From the NCBI GenBank assembly GCA_944391485.1, contig CALXTQ010000004.1, forward strand, positions 62,001-126,000: DNA of 64,000 nucleotides. The letters run 5' to 3'. Position 1 is the stretch's first letter. Each line of letters starts with the position of its first letter. The notes below the pieces were generated by a model. It was not told the DNA's origin. It searched no databases and worked only from the letters and a program-made list of their open reading frames with translations. The stretch is from an uncultured Alphaproteobacteria bacterium (GTDB lineage: Bacteria > Pseudomonadota > Alphaproteobacteria > RF32 > CAG-239). Shown in pieces: positions 42,955 to 51,423 of the stretch. A program made the position numbers and the translations under genes.

Positions 42955-44448
42955 ATGATTTATTTCGGATATATAATAATTTTTTTATTGTTTCTAACGG
43001 CCGCCGGCGTTTTTATCTTTTATTCATACCGGCGGATTGTCTATGACCATTTTCAGAAAATCTGCACCAGAGCGCTGCTGACAGCGCAAAACCGGCTCAA
43101 CAGTCCGCGCTGGTTTTCGTCGCGCTTTCTGAACGACATTATTCGTTTTTTATTTAAATCCCGCTCCGCAAAAGCCCGAAGGGCTCTTCTTTTTCTTTGC
43201 TGCGGCAAAACATCGCCCGCGGAAAAATATCTTGCCGACCGCGGCCGTTTTTCTGACGCCGCCGTTCTCGGCTCCTTCCTGTTTCCGAAAAAGGGCTGCG
43301 AAATTCTGGAAAAACTGTTGCGGGAAACGCCGGACAGCCAGAAGATACCGGCCGAATTAGCAAAACTGTACTTCGCGCTCGGACAAATTCCAAAAACAAG
43401 GCTTATCGTCGAAAGAATTGACAACACAAAAGACGACCCGTACAGCCGCGGGGTAAAATCATACTTTCAGGCTTATTTTTTTCTTCAGGACGGAGATATG
43501 CTCACCGCTTCGGAAAGCTGCTCACTGGCAATAACAATTTTTAACAGGTGCCAGGCCGTTTATGAGGAAGCGCAGAGTTATCTGCTGATGGGAACCATTT
43601 ACCGTGTTTCCTGCATAGAAGACGTCGCTCAGTTTATGTTTGAGGCCGCGCTGAAAATATTCGGCAAAATCGGAGACGTAGCGGGCGAAGCCGAAGCTCT
43701 CGGCAATCTCGGCATGCTGTTTGTTTTGCAGGAACGATTTGCGGAAGCCGAAGAAAATTTTCAAAAAGCACTTGAAATCAACCTGCAGGCCCAAAGGCCG
43801 GCCGCAGCCGGCGACATTAACAACCAGCTGGCCCTGATGCAGATCCTGAAAAACGATTTTGCCGCGGCGGAAATCTATCTGGACGCCGCCACAGCCCTGC
43901 ACGGCGAAAATCCCGGAAACGGATTTACTCAGGAGCTGCGGGCCCGGGCGGCCTATGGCAAAAAAGACTTTGCCGCGACAGCCCTGCTTGCCCGGCAGGC
44001 GGCAGAAATCTACAAAGGCTCCGGCAATGTTTCCGCTTATTTTGAAAGCCTGTATCTGCAGGCTCTCGCTCTGTTTGAACTCGGCCAGCTTGCCCCGGCA
44101 GAACAAATTCTGCGCGACCTGCTGACTTTTTCGAGAAAAAAACAGACCTCTTTTCATATCGCCAATGCGTATAACCTTCTGGGACTGATTTATCTGCAGA
44201 AAGAAGACCTGCAAAGAGCGCGGGGATTCTTTCAGGAAGGGATTTCTCTTGAGCAGAAAAACGAGAGATACAGCGGCGCCGCAACCGACTATGCCAATAT
44301 TGGCCTGGTCGAGCGCAAGTGCGGCCATTATCAGGAAGCGATAAAAAATCTGGAAAAAGCTCTGGAACTTTCCGCCGCATACGGCGAAACAGAGTTGTCG
44401 GACATTCTGCAGAAACAGCTCGCAGCCTTAAAGCTTAAGCTTAAATAA
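42955..44448 (+). CDS. Membrane-anchored TPR protein
   Basis: A 497-residue protein. Residues 1-24 form one membrane anchor (YIIIFLLFLTAAGVFIFYSY). At least eight TPR-like helix pairs follow from about residue 115 to the end, with clear units such as GEAEALGNLGMLFVLQERFAEAEENFQKALEIN, AYNLLGLIYLQKEDLQRARGF and YANIGLVERKCGHYQEAIKNLEKALEL. TPRs mediate protein contacts; the partner is unknown. Its 3' end overlaps the convergent neighbour by 21 bp, so no terminator separates them. Confidence 0.85.
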   Translation: MIYFGYIIIFLLFLTAAGVFIFYSYRRIVYDHFQKICTRALLTAQNRLNSPRWFSSRFLNDIIRFLFKSRSAKARRALLFLCCGKTSPAEKYLADRGRFSDAAVLGSFLFPKKGCEILEKLLRETPDSQKIPAELAKLYFALGQIPKTRLIVERIDNTKDDPYSRGVKSYFQAYFFLQDGDMLTASESCSLAITIFNRCQAVYEEAQSYLLMGTIYRVSCIEDVAQFMFEAALKIFGKIGDVAGEAEALGNLGMLFVLQERFAEAEENFQKALEINLQAQRPAAAGDINNQLALMQILKNDFAAAEIYLDAATALHGENPGNGFTQELRARAAYGKKDFAATALLARQAAEIYKGSGNVSAYFESLYLQALALFELGQLAPAEQILRDLLTFSRKKQTSFHIANAYNLLGLIYLQKEDLQRARGFFQEGISLEQKNERYSGAATDYANIGLVERKCGHYQEAIKNLEKALELSAAYGETELSDILQKQLAALKLKLK

Positions 44449-45348
44449 AAACGGGCGGTACGGATTTTTTTTGTCTTTAAGAAGTTCAATTTCCTCAACG
44501 CCGACATTTCTGTATGCCAGAATATTGACCGTCGGCACAGAAAAGATATTCAGCAGGCTTTTGCCGCTGCTCGGAATAATGCGGTTTTTGACCTCAAGTT
44601 CGGTTTTGTGAAGAAAGCGCTTGAACGTGTCCGACCACGCCGGTATGCCGAAATCACCGACAATAATCAGAGGATCGTCCTGACTTAAAACAAACTCCGC
44701 CAAATTGTCGAACAGAACCTTTTCCTCCCCGGGTTTCAGCCCCGAAAAGTCAAGATTGACAAAGGTAAAACTGCGGCTGCCGCCCTTGACGGCCGCAAAG
44801 GAGGCATCCCGTTCCGGAGTGAGGCGCAGTTTGCCGGCGCGCTGCGGTTCGGAAGCAACCATGATAAAGCTGCCGTAAGTTCCGGCATCGGCATGAAACA
44901 GCCTGTATTTTTCAGACATTTCAGGGAAATAGGCAACCTGGCGACGGCTGTTGACGCCGACAATCTCCGCTCCGGCTTTGGCAGACCTTTTCAGGAGGCT
45001 GTCCAGACGGCGGGTAGATTTTTGATAGACAACGGCGGTTCCGACGGAATTTTCGGAACTGCCCGAAGCACTCAGAAAAACATTGGTAGACGACGCCAGA
45101 ACCATGTAATTGACAATCAGGAATACCAGAGCAAAAAATGCATGAATGAAATAACCGCTGAACAGGGCATACAAAAAGGCGGCAAGAAGAATTATATAAT
45201 AGTGGAACCGCCAGGCATTGACTGTTGCGAAAATACCGCCGGAAGCGTCAAAAAAGGCAAGCAGCGTTAAAACCCCGATGATGCCTATGATCATATTCAG
45301 CGCGAAGTTGACCCGCTCTTGTTTTTTTCTCTGACTAAAGTAACCCAT
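44428..45348 (-). CDS. Membrane protein with endonuclease/exonuclease/phosphatase-like domain
   Basis: A 306-residue protein with three membrane segments in the first 95 residues (about 17-36, 46-66 and 69-88). The soluble C-terminal part resembles the EEP fold: SFTFVNLDFSG, then DDPLIIVGDFGIPAWSDTFKRFL, which aligns with the GDFN-x-xP-x-S motif. The Asn that normally follows GDF is Gly here, and the final SDH motif is not seen, so catalysis may be lost or altered. The family (EEP after three membrane helices) is known from YafD-like proteins. Convergent overlap with the TPR gene. Confidence 0.6.
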   Translation of the reverse strand: MGYFSQRKKQERVNFALNMIIGIIGVLTLLAFFDASGGIFATVNAWRFHYYIILLAAFLYALFSGYFIHAFFALVFLIVNYMVLASSTNVFLSASGSSENSVGTAVVYQKSTRRLDSLLKRSAKAGAEIVGVNSRRQVAYFPEMSEKYRLFHADAGTYGSFIMVASEPQRAGKLRLTPERDASFAAVKGGSRSFTFVNLDFSGLKPGEEKVLFDNLAEFVLSQDDPLIIVGDFGIPAWSDTFKRFLHKTELEVKNRIIPSSGKSLLNIFSVPTVNILAYRNVGVEEIELLKDKKNPYRPFLFKLKL

Positions 45349-45467
45349 TTTTAATTTATTTTTGCTAAAGCTTTATTGTTGTTTTTTTGCAAACATAGGA
45401 TATAATGCTGCGCTATAAAGCGTATACTACCACTAAATAACTATTTGTAAATGGTGCCTTTGAAATT

Positions 45468-46874
45468 ATGCTTGACCAGATAATAACTATTTTTTCATCC
45501 GGAGATTTTTTAAGCTCTGTGTCCAATAATCTGGATATTATGGCAAGCACGTTCAACCGCTACCTGTCCGGGGCCAACAACTTAAGAATGGTTTCTATAA
45601 TTCTGATGTTGCTGGCTTTTATTTTATTCCTTTTTCTGATTATCATCCTTTACGTCAAATCCATCATTTCCTTTTTGAAAAGCGACGGCGGCGCGGCGGC
45701 AAAAAACGTGGCGCAGAAAGACGACCACCATGATGAGGAGCTTGTCAACGAACTGGAGCAGGAAAAAGAGCTCGAAAAAGAACTGCAGCGCGAGCTTGAA
45801 CAGGCTCATAACGAAAAACTGACAAACGAGCGGCAGGAAACCCAGAAAAAAATAGCCGAAGAAGAGCAGCAGAAAAAGGAAAAAGAGGAAGAAACCATTA
45901 TCCGCAACAGGGAAAAGGCCGAGAAAAAGGCGAAGGAAAAGGCTGTTCTCGAAGAAAACCGCGCCAAGATAGGCGTTGACCTCGACTGGAAAAAGGGCAA
46001 ACTTAACGAACTGGAGGCAACCGCTGTCAAAATCGACGCAAATTCCCTGCAGTATCAGCAAAGTTTTAAACAGCTCCCCGAACTTCTGGGGCTGATTATC
46101 GATATGGTCGGGCGGGGCGTCGACGAATTGAAAATCGCCCAGACCATCATGTTCCGTAATCAGGGACAGAATTCGGAAGACGATATCCTGCAGACAATTG
46201 AGGCTGTTCAGGATTTTATCGCTCTCTGCATCAACGGCAAATTTGACAATCTTCAATCCGCATCGCCCCTGCCGCGAGAAGACGCCGCCCTATTTCATCT
46301 GGCCAAAGGAGATCCTTCTCTGGCTCTGGCTTTGATCGAGGCGCTGATGGACAATGAAATCGACAAGAGTTCCGCCATGCAGCTCGGCGCCAAAAGAGAC
46401 ATGATTTTTAACGAGACCAGCAATTATGCCTGCACTTTCGGCACGCTGGCCGCTCTGTCGGACGTTCATCTGGCCACCGGCTCTTTTGAACTGGCCATTG
46501 AACTGGCGCCGCAAAACGTCAACGCGTGGAGCCGGGTCGCCGATATGTATGCCCAGGCCGAATCCAATAATAAAGCTGTCTGGGCTTATCAGAATGTTCT
46601 GGATCTGGCCGACGAAGAAATTTATCCGCGTCAGGTTGCCAATGCCAACCGTATGCTGTCGCAATATTACTACGCGCAGGGCAACAGCCTGCAGGCCGCA
46701 AAAATGTACAACAGCAGCAAACAGTATTATGACTCTATCGGCATCAACCGCCGGCTGGATAAAAAAGAAATCGAAATTATCGAAATCATCGAATCCCGTC
46801 AGAACGAAGATCTGGAAGCAACTGTCATCAAAATTCTGCAGAACAGGGAAAACCGTCAATACAGCTATGCTTAA
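45468..46874 (+). CDS. Membrane-anchored coiled-coil/TPR protein, unknown
   Basis: A 468-residue protein. One membrane segment at about residues 43-65 (ILMLLAFILFLFLIIILYV). An extremely charged Glu/Lys coiled coil follows (about 85-175, repeats of EKELEKELQRELEQA type). The C-terminal part (about 200-440) has TPR-like helices (LALALIEALMDNE, AWSRVADMYAQAESNNKAVWAYQNVL). It is the second membrane TPR gene in this 4-kb stretch and could belong to the same envelope system, but they are not in one operon. Function unknown. Confidence 0.65.
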   Translation: MLDQIITIFSSGDFLSSVSNNLDIMASTFNRYLSGANNLRMVSIILMLLAFILFLFLIIILYVKSIISFLKSDGGAAAKNVAQKDDHHDEELVNELEQEKELEKELQRELEQAHNEKLTNERQETQKKIAEEEQQKKEKEEETIIRNREKAEKKAKEKAVLEENRAKIGVDLDWKKGKLNELEATAVKIDANSLQYQQSFKQLPELLGLIIDMVGRGVDELKIAQTIMFRNQGQNSEDDILQTIEAVQDFIALCINGKFDNLQSASPLPREDAALFHLAKGDPSLALALIEALMDNEIDKSSAMQLGAKRDMIFNETSNYACTFGTLAALSDVHLATGSFELAIELAPQNVNAWSRVADMYAQAESNNKAVWAYQNVLDLADEEIYPRQVANANRMLSQYYYAQGNSLQAAKMYNSSKQYYDSIGINRRLDKKEIEIIEIIESRQNEDLEATVIKILQNRENRQYSYA

Positions 46875-46886
46875 TCCGCTTCCGGG

Positions 46887-47432
46887 TTAAGAAAATTTTG
46901 CAAGCAGCGCCTTGTACGCAATGGTCAGCTGCTTGAATTTTTCTTCGGCAAGTTTATCATCCCTGTTAAGATCGGGATGATATTTTTTTACAAGTTTCTT
47001 ATACTGTTTTTTCAGGGATTCTACGCTGACTTCTCCCGGTTTCAGCTCCATTATGGTCAGAAAGCGCCTTTCTTCCTCATTGTAAAAGACATCATCCATT
47101 GCCTGAAAATCGGAAGCATATTCGCCGAAAAAACCAAAGTCATCTTTCAGATTATACCCGAAATTATATTTTATTTTGGAACGGAAACCCTTAAAGTGCA
47201 TCCGGCGCCGCGGTTCTTCCTCCGGCGCGTCCGTCGAAATTCCTTCATAGTAATTCCATTTGGCATTGTATTCCTGCACATGTTCCAGACAGAACCAATA
47301 ATATTCCTTCAGCTTGCGGTCCTTGGGCGCCCGATATTCGCCGGCTTTGCAGCAGCCGGGAAAATCGCATTTGCGATGCGTATCCTCCGTCTGGGGCGCA
47401 AAATATTTTCGGCTTCTGGCTGTTTTTCTCAT
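46887..47432 (-). CDS. J-domain protein with C-terminal J domain
   Basis: A 181-residue protein. The J domain is at the C-terminus (about residues 125-180): SVESLKKQYKKLVKKYHPDLNRDDKLAEEKFKQLTIAYKAL, with the HPD tripeptide in KYHPD. The N-terminus has a possible metal site, CDFPGCCKAGEYRAP with a later CLEH. This inverted layout occurs in a group of alphaproteobacterial J proteins that are probably co-chaperones for a specific DnaK client. Convergent with the coiled-coil gene, 12 bp away. Confidence 0.8.
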   Translation of the reverse strand: MRKTARSRKYFAPQTEDTHRKCDFPGCCKAGEYRAPKDRKLKEYYWFCLEHVQEYNAKWNYYEGISTDAPEEEPRRRMHFKGFRSKIKYNFGYNLKDDFGFFGEYASDFQAMDDVFYNEEERRFLTIMELKPGEVSVESLKKQYKKLVKKYHPDLNRDDKLAEEKFKQLTIAYKALLAKFS

Positions 47433-47558
47433 TTTTCGGCATATTTTGTTATTGGCAATAAGGATATATTATAACCTCAATAATCCCCGAAAGGCAACAT
47501 CCATGAAAAAATAATTTTAACGGATAATCTTCTTTGTCCCGCTCCATCTAAAAAAAGG

Positions 47559-48716
47559 CTAGTTTCCGCGATAGATATAAATGAAAATCACGGCCAGCGC
47601 CAGCAGGAGCGGCCCCCAATAAAGAAGGGCTTCTCTTACGGAGCGGCTGTTTTTCTTTTTGCCGGCAGAAGAAAAAAAGCGGGCGGCGCCTTTCATGACC
47701 GACGCTTCCTCCGCCGGACGAATACCGTAGTCCATTCCGTATTTTTTCATCAGAGTCAGAAAACTGGCTTTTTGGCCGTCCGGTATGGAAGAATTCCGCG
47801 ATTGCCGGCGGGAAGCGTATTCCCCGAAAACGACGGCAACGTCCACCGCGGGACACCATGTTTTCAGCAGGGCAACGGCGCGACAGAGCTTCAGTTCGCC
47901 GGCAGACGACGGCATAAGCCCGCCGGCCGGCAGCAGCTCTTTTTGTGCCGCCAGGGAAAGGGCGTAATCTTTCAACGCCTCATCGGCTCCGTATACAAAA
48001 TCAAAATCTGTAAAAGCCACCTGTTCCCTGTCTTTGACGGCGACTCTCCGCCAGGAGGAAACGAACAGCGAACGCTCAAACAACAGGCAGGCAAACAGTC
48101 CGGCCAGCGCCTTCTGCTGCCGCGGCGTCAGTTTTTCCGCCAGAACGACTTTGTCGTCCGGGAAAAAAAACAATTCTTCTTTTGTGGTGCGAATCCAGTC
48201 TATTTCAGGAACGAAAGTCTTTTCGAATGAGGCGGCGGAATCGGCCAGATGCTGAATGTCAGACGCATAGAGACGCATGTCCCGCAGACGGTCCAGCCTT
48301 TCGGACAAAGTATCGGCCAGCGGCATAAACTGCGGAAAACCGGCGGCAAGAATTTCTCTGAACAACCGCAGGCAGCTCACATTGTGTCCGGATTGTCCGG
48401 CCCGGCGTCCCAAATATCCGACATCGGCGGAATTTTCCGCGGGGAGATCCGGACGAAACAAACAACCCGTCCGATAAAAGACCAGCGCCGCGACCTCATC
48501 GGCGGCCGCCTCAAAAAAGACATCGCGGTTTTCGGCCAGAAAGATTTTGGCGCTGTCCACCAGATTTCTTTCAGATACGGGCTTTACAAACAGAGACACC
48601 GGTTTTATAAAGTATCTGTAGGGTGACAGTCCGTCCAGAAGGGGAAGCAGGCCGCGCCGGCCCAAAAAAAGCATCAGTCTGATTTTTTCCCTGAGCCGCA
48701 CCAGTCCGCCGAACAT
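47559..48716 (-). CDS. Possible degenerate UbiB-like protein, divergent from mutM
   Basis: A 385-residue protein with no strong family match by eye. Three things point to UbiB (ABC1 kinase-like, ubiquinone synthesis): its place, divergent from mutM where many alphaproteobacteria have ubiE-ubiB; the N-terminus (LVRLREKIRLMLFLGRRGLLPLLD) like that of UbiB; and a C-terminal membrane segment (LLYWGPLLLALAVIFIYIY). FTDFDFVYG could be the relic of the LDFG metal loop, but the HADxHPGN catalytic loop and the Ala-rich loop are absent. If related, it is a pseudokinase about 100 residues short. It may equally be an unrelated membrane protein. Confidence 0.45.
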   Translation of the reverse strand: MFGGLVRLREKIRLMLFLGRRGLLPLLDGLSPYRYFIKPVSLFVKPVSERNLVDSAKIFLAENRDVFFEAAADEVAALVFYRTGCLFRPDLPAENSADVGYLGRRAGQSGHNVSCLRLFREILAAGFPQFMPLADTLSERLDRLRDMRLYASDIQHLADSAASFEKTFVPEIDWIRTTKEELFFFPDDKVVLAEKLTPRQQKALAGLFACLLFERSLFVSSWRRVAVKDREQVAFTDFDFVYGADEALKDYALSLAAQKELLPAGGLMPSSAGELKLCRAVALLKTWCPAVDVAVVFGEYASRRQSRNSSIPDGQKASFLTLMKKYGMDYGIRPAEEASVMKGAARFFSSAGKKKNSRSVREALLYWGPLLLALAVIFIYIYRGN

Positions 48717-48745
48717 TACATCTCCAATCTTTTAACGAGGTTAAT

Positions 48746-49585
48746 ATGCCTGAACTGCCAGAAGTCGAAACTATTAAAAACGCCCTGAAAAAGGCAGTCG
48801 ATAAAAGTAATATAATTGAGGTTAGAATTAACAACAACCGTTTTCGGGAAATAATACCCGACGATTTTGCGCAGAAGGTTACCGGCGCCCGGATTACCGA
48901 TATCAGGAGAGTGGCCAAATACGTTCTTGTCGATCTTGACAACGGTTACAGCATTATCTGGCATTTCGGCATGAGTGGCAGAGTTAAAATTATGGGAGAC
49001 AAGCTTGAGAATCCTGAAAAACACGACCATGTCATCATCAAAACCACAAAAGGCATTCTAGTTTTTAATGACGCACGGCGTTTCGGCATCATGACCTGCT
49101 GGCCAACAACCGACCTGAAAAATCATCATCTGTTCAAAAAAACCGGCATTGATCCTTTTGCGGACGAACTGGACGGATTATATTTATTCAATAAACTGAA
49201 AAATAAGAAAATACCGATAAAAACAGCTCTGCTGGACCAGTCGATTATTAACGGAATCGGTAATATCTATGCTTCGGAAGCCCTCTACGAATCCGGAATC
49301 TTGCCGACGAGAAACGCCTGCGAGCTGTCGGAGAAAGAATGTTTCCGGCTTTTGGAAGGAATCCGCAAAGTGCTCGAAAAAGCCATTCAGGCCGGCGGTT
49401 CTACCATTCATGACTACCGGCGTCCGGACGGCAGCATGGGGTATTTTCAAAATATGCATTGCGTTTATAATAAAATCGGGCAAAAATGTCTTGACTGCAT
49501 ATGTAACATCAACCAGACGGGAGGCATCAAAAAGATTGTCCAAGCCGGACGCTCGACTTTTTACTGCCCCGTCAAACAAAAGTAA
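48746..49585 (+). CDS. mutM: Formamidopyrimidine-DNA glycosylase
   Basis: A 279-residue Fpg/MutM that removes 8-oxoguanine and formamidopyrimidines. The N-terminal PELPEVET with catalytic Pro2 and Glu3 is intact. The helix-two-turn-helix is seen in LLDQSIINGIGNIYASEAL, and the zinc finger at the C-terminus begins GQKCLDC. The finger normally ends FYCPxCQ; here it reads FYCPVKQ, so the fourth Cys is Lys. An extra Cys (CLDCIC) might substitute. First of a four-gene string ending in rpsT. Confidence 0.93.
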   Translation: MPELPEVETIKNALKKAVDKSNIIEVRINNNRFREIIPDDFAQKVTGARITDIRRVAKYVLVDLDNGYSIIWHFGMSGRVKIMGDKLENPEKHDHVIIKTTKGILVFNDARRFGIMTCWPTTDLKNHHLFKKTGIDPFADELDGLYLFNKLKNKKIPIKTALLDQSIINGIGNIYASEALYESGILPTRNACELSEKECFRLLEGIRKVLEKAIQAGGSTIHDYRRPDGSMGYFQNMHCVYNKIGQKCLDCICNINQTGGIKKIVQAGRSTFYCPVKQK

Positions 49586-49591
49586 CAGACC

Positions 49592-49966
49592 ATGTTGAAA
49601 AAATTTTACATATTCTTTTTCCTGCTGGCCGGAATAACGCTGGCGGCGCAAGGGGCAAAAGCCGCCCCGTTCATCGAGGGTTTTGAGGATATCCCGATCA
49701 TGTCCGGGCTGAAGCAGGTTCCGGGAGACAATATCTCCTTCGGCAATGAGGAAACGCGACTTGTCGAAGCGATCCTGACGGGAACAAAAGTCGGATTTAA
49801 GAAAGTCGAAGCCTTTTATACCTCAACGCTGCCCCAGCTGGGATGGACGTATCAGGGAAAACGCGACAACACCCTTATTTTTTACCGCGAAAGCGAAGTT
49901 CTGGAAATTGCCCGGGAATCGGTCAAACCGCTTACCGTCAGAATAACCATAAAAAGCCGTTTATAG
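49592..49966 (+). CDS. Small exported protein of unknown function
   Basis: 124 residues, 6 bp after mutM. The Sec signal (FYIFFFLLAGITLAAQGAKA) is cleaved near residue 24. The mature part (PFIEGFEDIPIMSGL, then KVEAFYTSTLPQLGW) looks like a small periplasmic alpha/beta domain that occurs at this same place in several alphaproteobacteria, between mutM and the enoyl-CoA hydratase gene. No function is known to me. Spacing indicates one transcript. Confidence 0.75.
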   Translation: MLKKFYIFFFLLAGITLAAQGAKAAPFIEGFEDIPIMSGLKQVPGDNISFGNEETRLVEAILTGTKVGFKKVEAFYTSTLPQLGWTYQGKRDNTLIFYRESEVLEIARESVKPLTVRITIKSRL

Positions 49967-49979
49967 GAACAGAGAAAAC

Positions 49980-50741
49980 ATGGAATACGAAAATATTATC
50001 TGCGAAACCAGAGACAAAATCGGCATTATTACCTTTAACCGCCCCAAAGCCCTCAATGCAATCGACGCCGCCCTGCTTCGGGAAACGGCTGCCCGGCTGA
50101 AAGCCTTTGACGAGGATCCCGAAATCCGCGTCATTATTCTGAAGGGCGACGACAAGACTTTCGCCGCGGGAATCGATATCAGGGACATGGTTTCAAAGAT
50201 AAACAGTCCTTATCTGGGGCTGGATGACATGCAAAAAGACATGAAAAGCATTGCCGACACCCGTAAACCCGTTATCGCGGCAGTATCTGGCTACGCTTTG
50301 GGAATCGGCTGTGAACTGGCGCTCGCCTGCGATTTTATTCTGGCGGCGGACAATGCCCGTTTCGGGCAGCCCGAACTCAGTCTGGGGCTTATCCCGTCAT
50401 TCGGCGCCACGCAGAGACTGACGCATACCATCGGCAAAGCAAAAGCTATGGAAATGATTCTGACCGGACGCGCCATGACCGCGGAAGAAGCCTGTATGGC
50501 GGGAATCGTCAGCAGAGTTATTCCGTTGCATGATCTGATGGAAGAAAGCATCAAGGCGGCGCAGAGAATCGCTGCCCTGCCTGCCGAAGCCGTGCTTTAC
50601 GCCAAAGACGCCATAAAGAAGGCCGGCATGAACATCGGACTCGAAGACGGAATCGATTATGAAAACAAAAGCAGCCGGTTGTGTGTGGCTGCTCCCGGCT
50701 TCAGGGAATCGCTCGCCAATTTTGCCGGACGGCGCGAATAA
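49980..50741 (+). CDS. Enoyl-CoA hydratase/isomerase family protein
   Basis: A 253-residue crotonase-fold enzyme that hydrates 2-enoyl-CoA. The oxyanion-hole regions are FAAGIDIRDM (about residues 60-69) and AVSGYALGIGCELALACDFILA (about 101-122), with the first catalytic Glu in GCELA and the second in FGQPELSLGLIPSFGATQRL. The C-terminal AAPGFRESLANFAGRRE closes it. The position between mutM and rpsT is usual for alphaproteobacteria. It starts 13 bp after the exported-protein gene. Confidence 0.93.
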   Translation: MEYENIICETRDKIGIITFNRPKALNAIDAALLRETAARLKAFDEDPEIRVIILKGDDKTFAAGIDIRDMVSKINSPYLGLDDMQKDMKSIADTRKPVIAAVSGYALGIGCELALACDFILAADNARFGQPELSLGLIPSFGATQRLTHTIGKAKAMEMILTGRAMTAEEACMAGIVSRVIPLHDLMEESIKAAQRIAALPAEAVLYAKDAIKKAGMNIGLEDGIDYENKSSRLCVAAPGFRESLANFAGRRE

Positions 50742-50785
50742 GCCACAAGGTTCCGTATTTTCGGTCTTTTTTGATAAAATATCTA

Positions 50786-50815
50786 TTGACTAAAGGATAT
50801 TTAAGAGTTTATAAA
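50786..50815 (+). promoter_or_regulatory. rpsT promoter
   Basis: TTGACT (50786-50791), 18 bp, TATAAA (50810-50815), about 55 bp before the rpsT start. Confidence 0.55.
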
Positions 50816-50869
50816 GCATATCAGAATTGAAAAATCGTATTTAACTATTTTAAATTAGGATAAAAAGAT

Positions 50870-51130
50870 ATGGCCAATCATAAATCGGCAAAAACCAGAA
50901 TTAACAGAAACAATAAAAGAAGCATCATTAACGGTGCCCGCAGAAGCCGCGTTCGCACTTTTGTAAAAAAAGTTAATGCTGCTATTTTGGAAAACAACAA
51001 AGATGCAGCTTTGGAAGCTTTCAAAGTTGCCGAATCAGAACTGATGAGAGCCGCCCAGAAAGGTATCTTCCATAAAAATATGGCATCGCGTACTATTTCC
51101 CGTCTGGCCGGAAAAATTAAAGCTTTGTAA
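50870..51130 (+). CDS. rpsT: 30S ribosomal protein S20
   Basis: 86 residues, a helical, Lys/Arg-rich protein that binds 16S rRNA. The N-terminus ANHKSAKTRINRNNKRSIINGARRSRVRT and the C-terminal KGIFHKNMASRTISRLAGKIKAL are diagnostic. It has its own promoter candidate and a long terminator, so it can be expressed apart from the genes before it. Confidence 0.97.
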   Translation: MANHKSAKTRINRNNKRSIINGARRSRVRTFVKKVNAAILENNKDAALEAFKVAESELMRAAQKGIFHKNMASRTISRLAGKIKAL

Positions 51131-51154
51131 TTATACTTTTACGAGCAATTTAAG

Positions 51155-51210
51155 AAAACGCAAACCTTATCCCTTTCCTGTTGCAAGGGTCATTTGGTTT
51201 GCGTTTTATT
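51155..51210 (+). terminator. rpsT terminator with nested hairpin
   Basis: AAAACGCAAACC (51155-51166) pairs perfectly with GGTTTGCGTTTT (51196-51207). A smaller stem, CCCTT/AAGGG, lies inside the loop. Followed by T residues. Confidence 0.85.
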
Positions 51211-51423
51211 ATGTCCAAAACCTACGAATCTCTGCGACTCTGCATGAATCAAGTGTCAAGGAATTTAATTGCAATGTTCGGTGAATGTTCTGTTGTATTT
51301 ATTTTTTTTGCATATTAGTATCCAAATCACTTTCGAGGTGAGGTTATTAAAAAATTAATTTTCACTCTCAAAAGCCTGAGTAGTTAATTTGTTAATTGTG
51401 TTTTTTAATAATGGGGAGATACG

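Noticed and set aside
51131-51423. Possible origin of replication upstream of dnaA
   Set aside because: Only a single partial TTATCC is present and it belongs to the rpsT terminator; no clustered DnaA boxes or AT-rich unwinding element with repeats.
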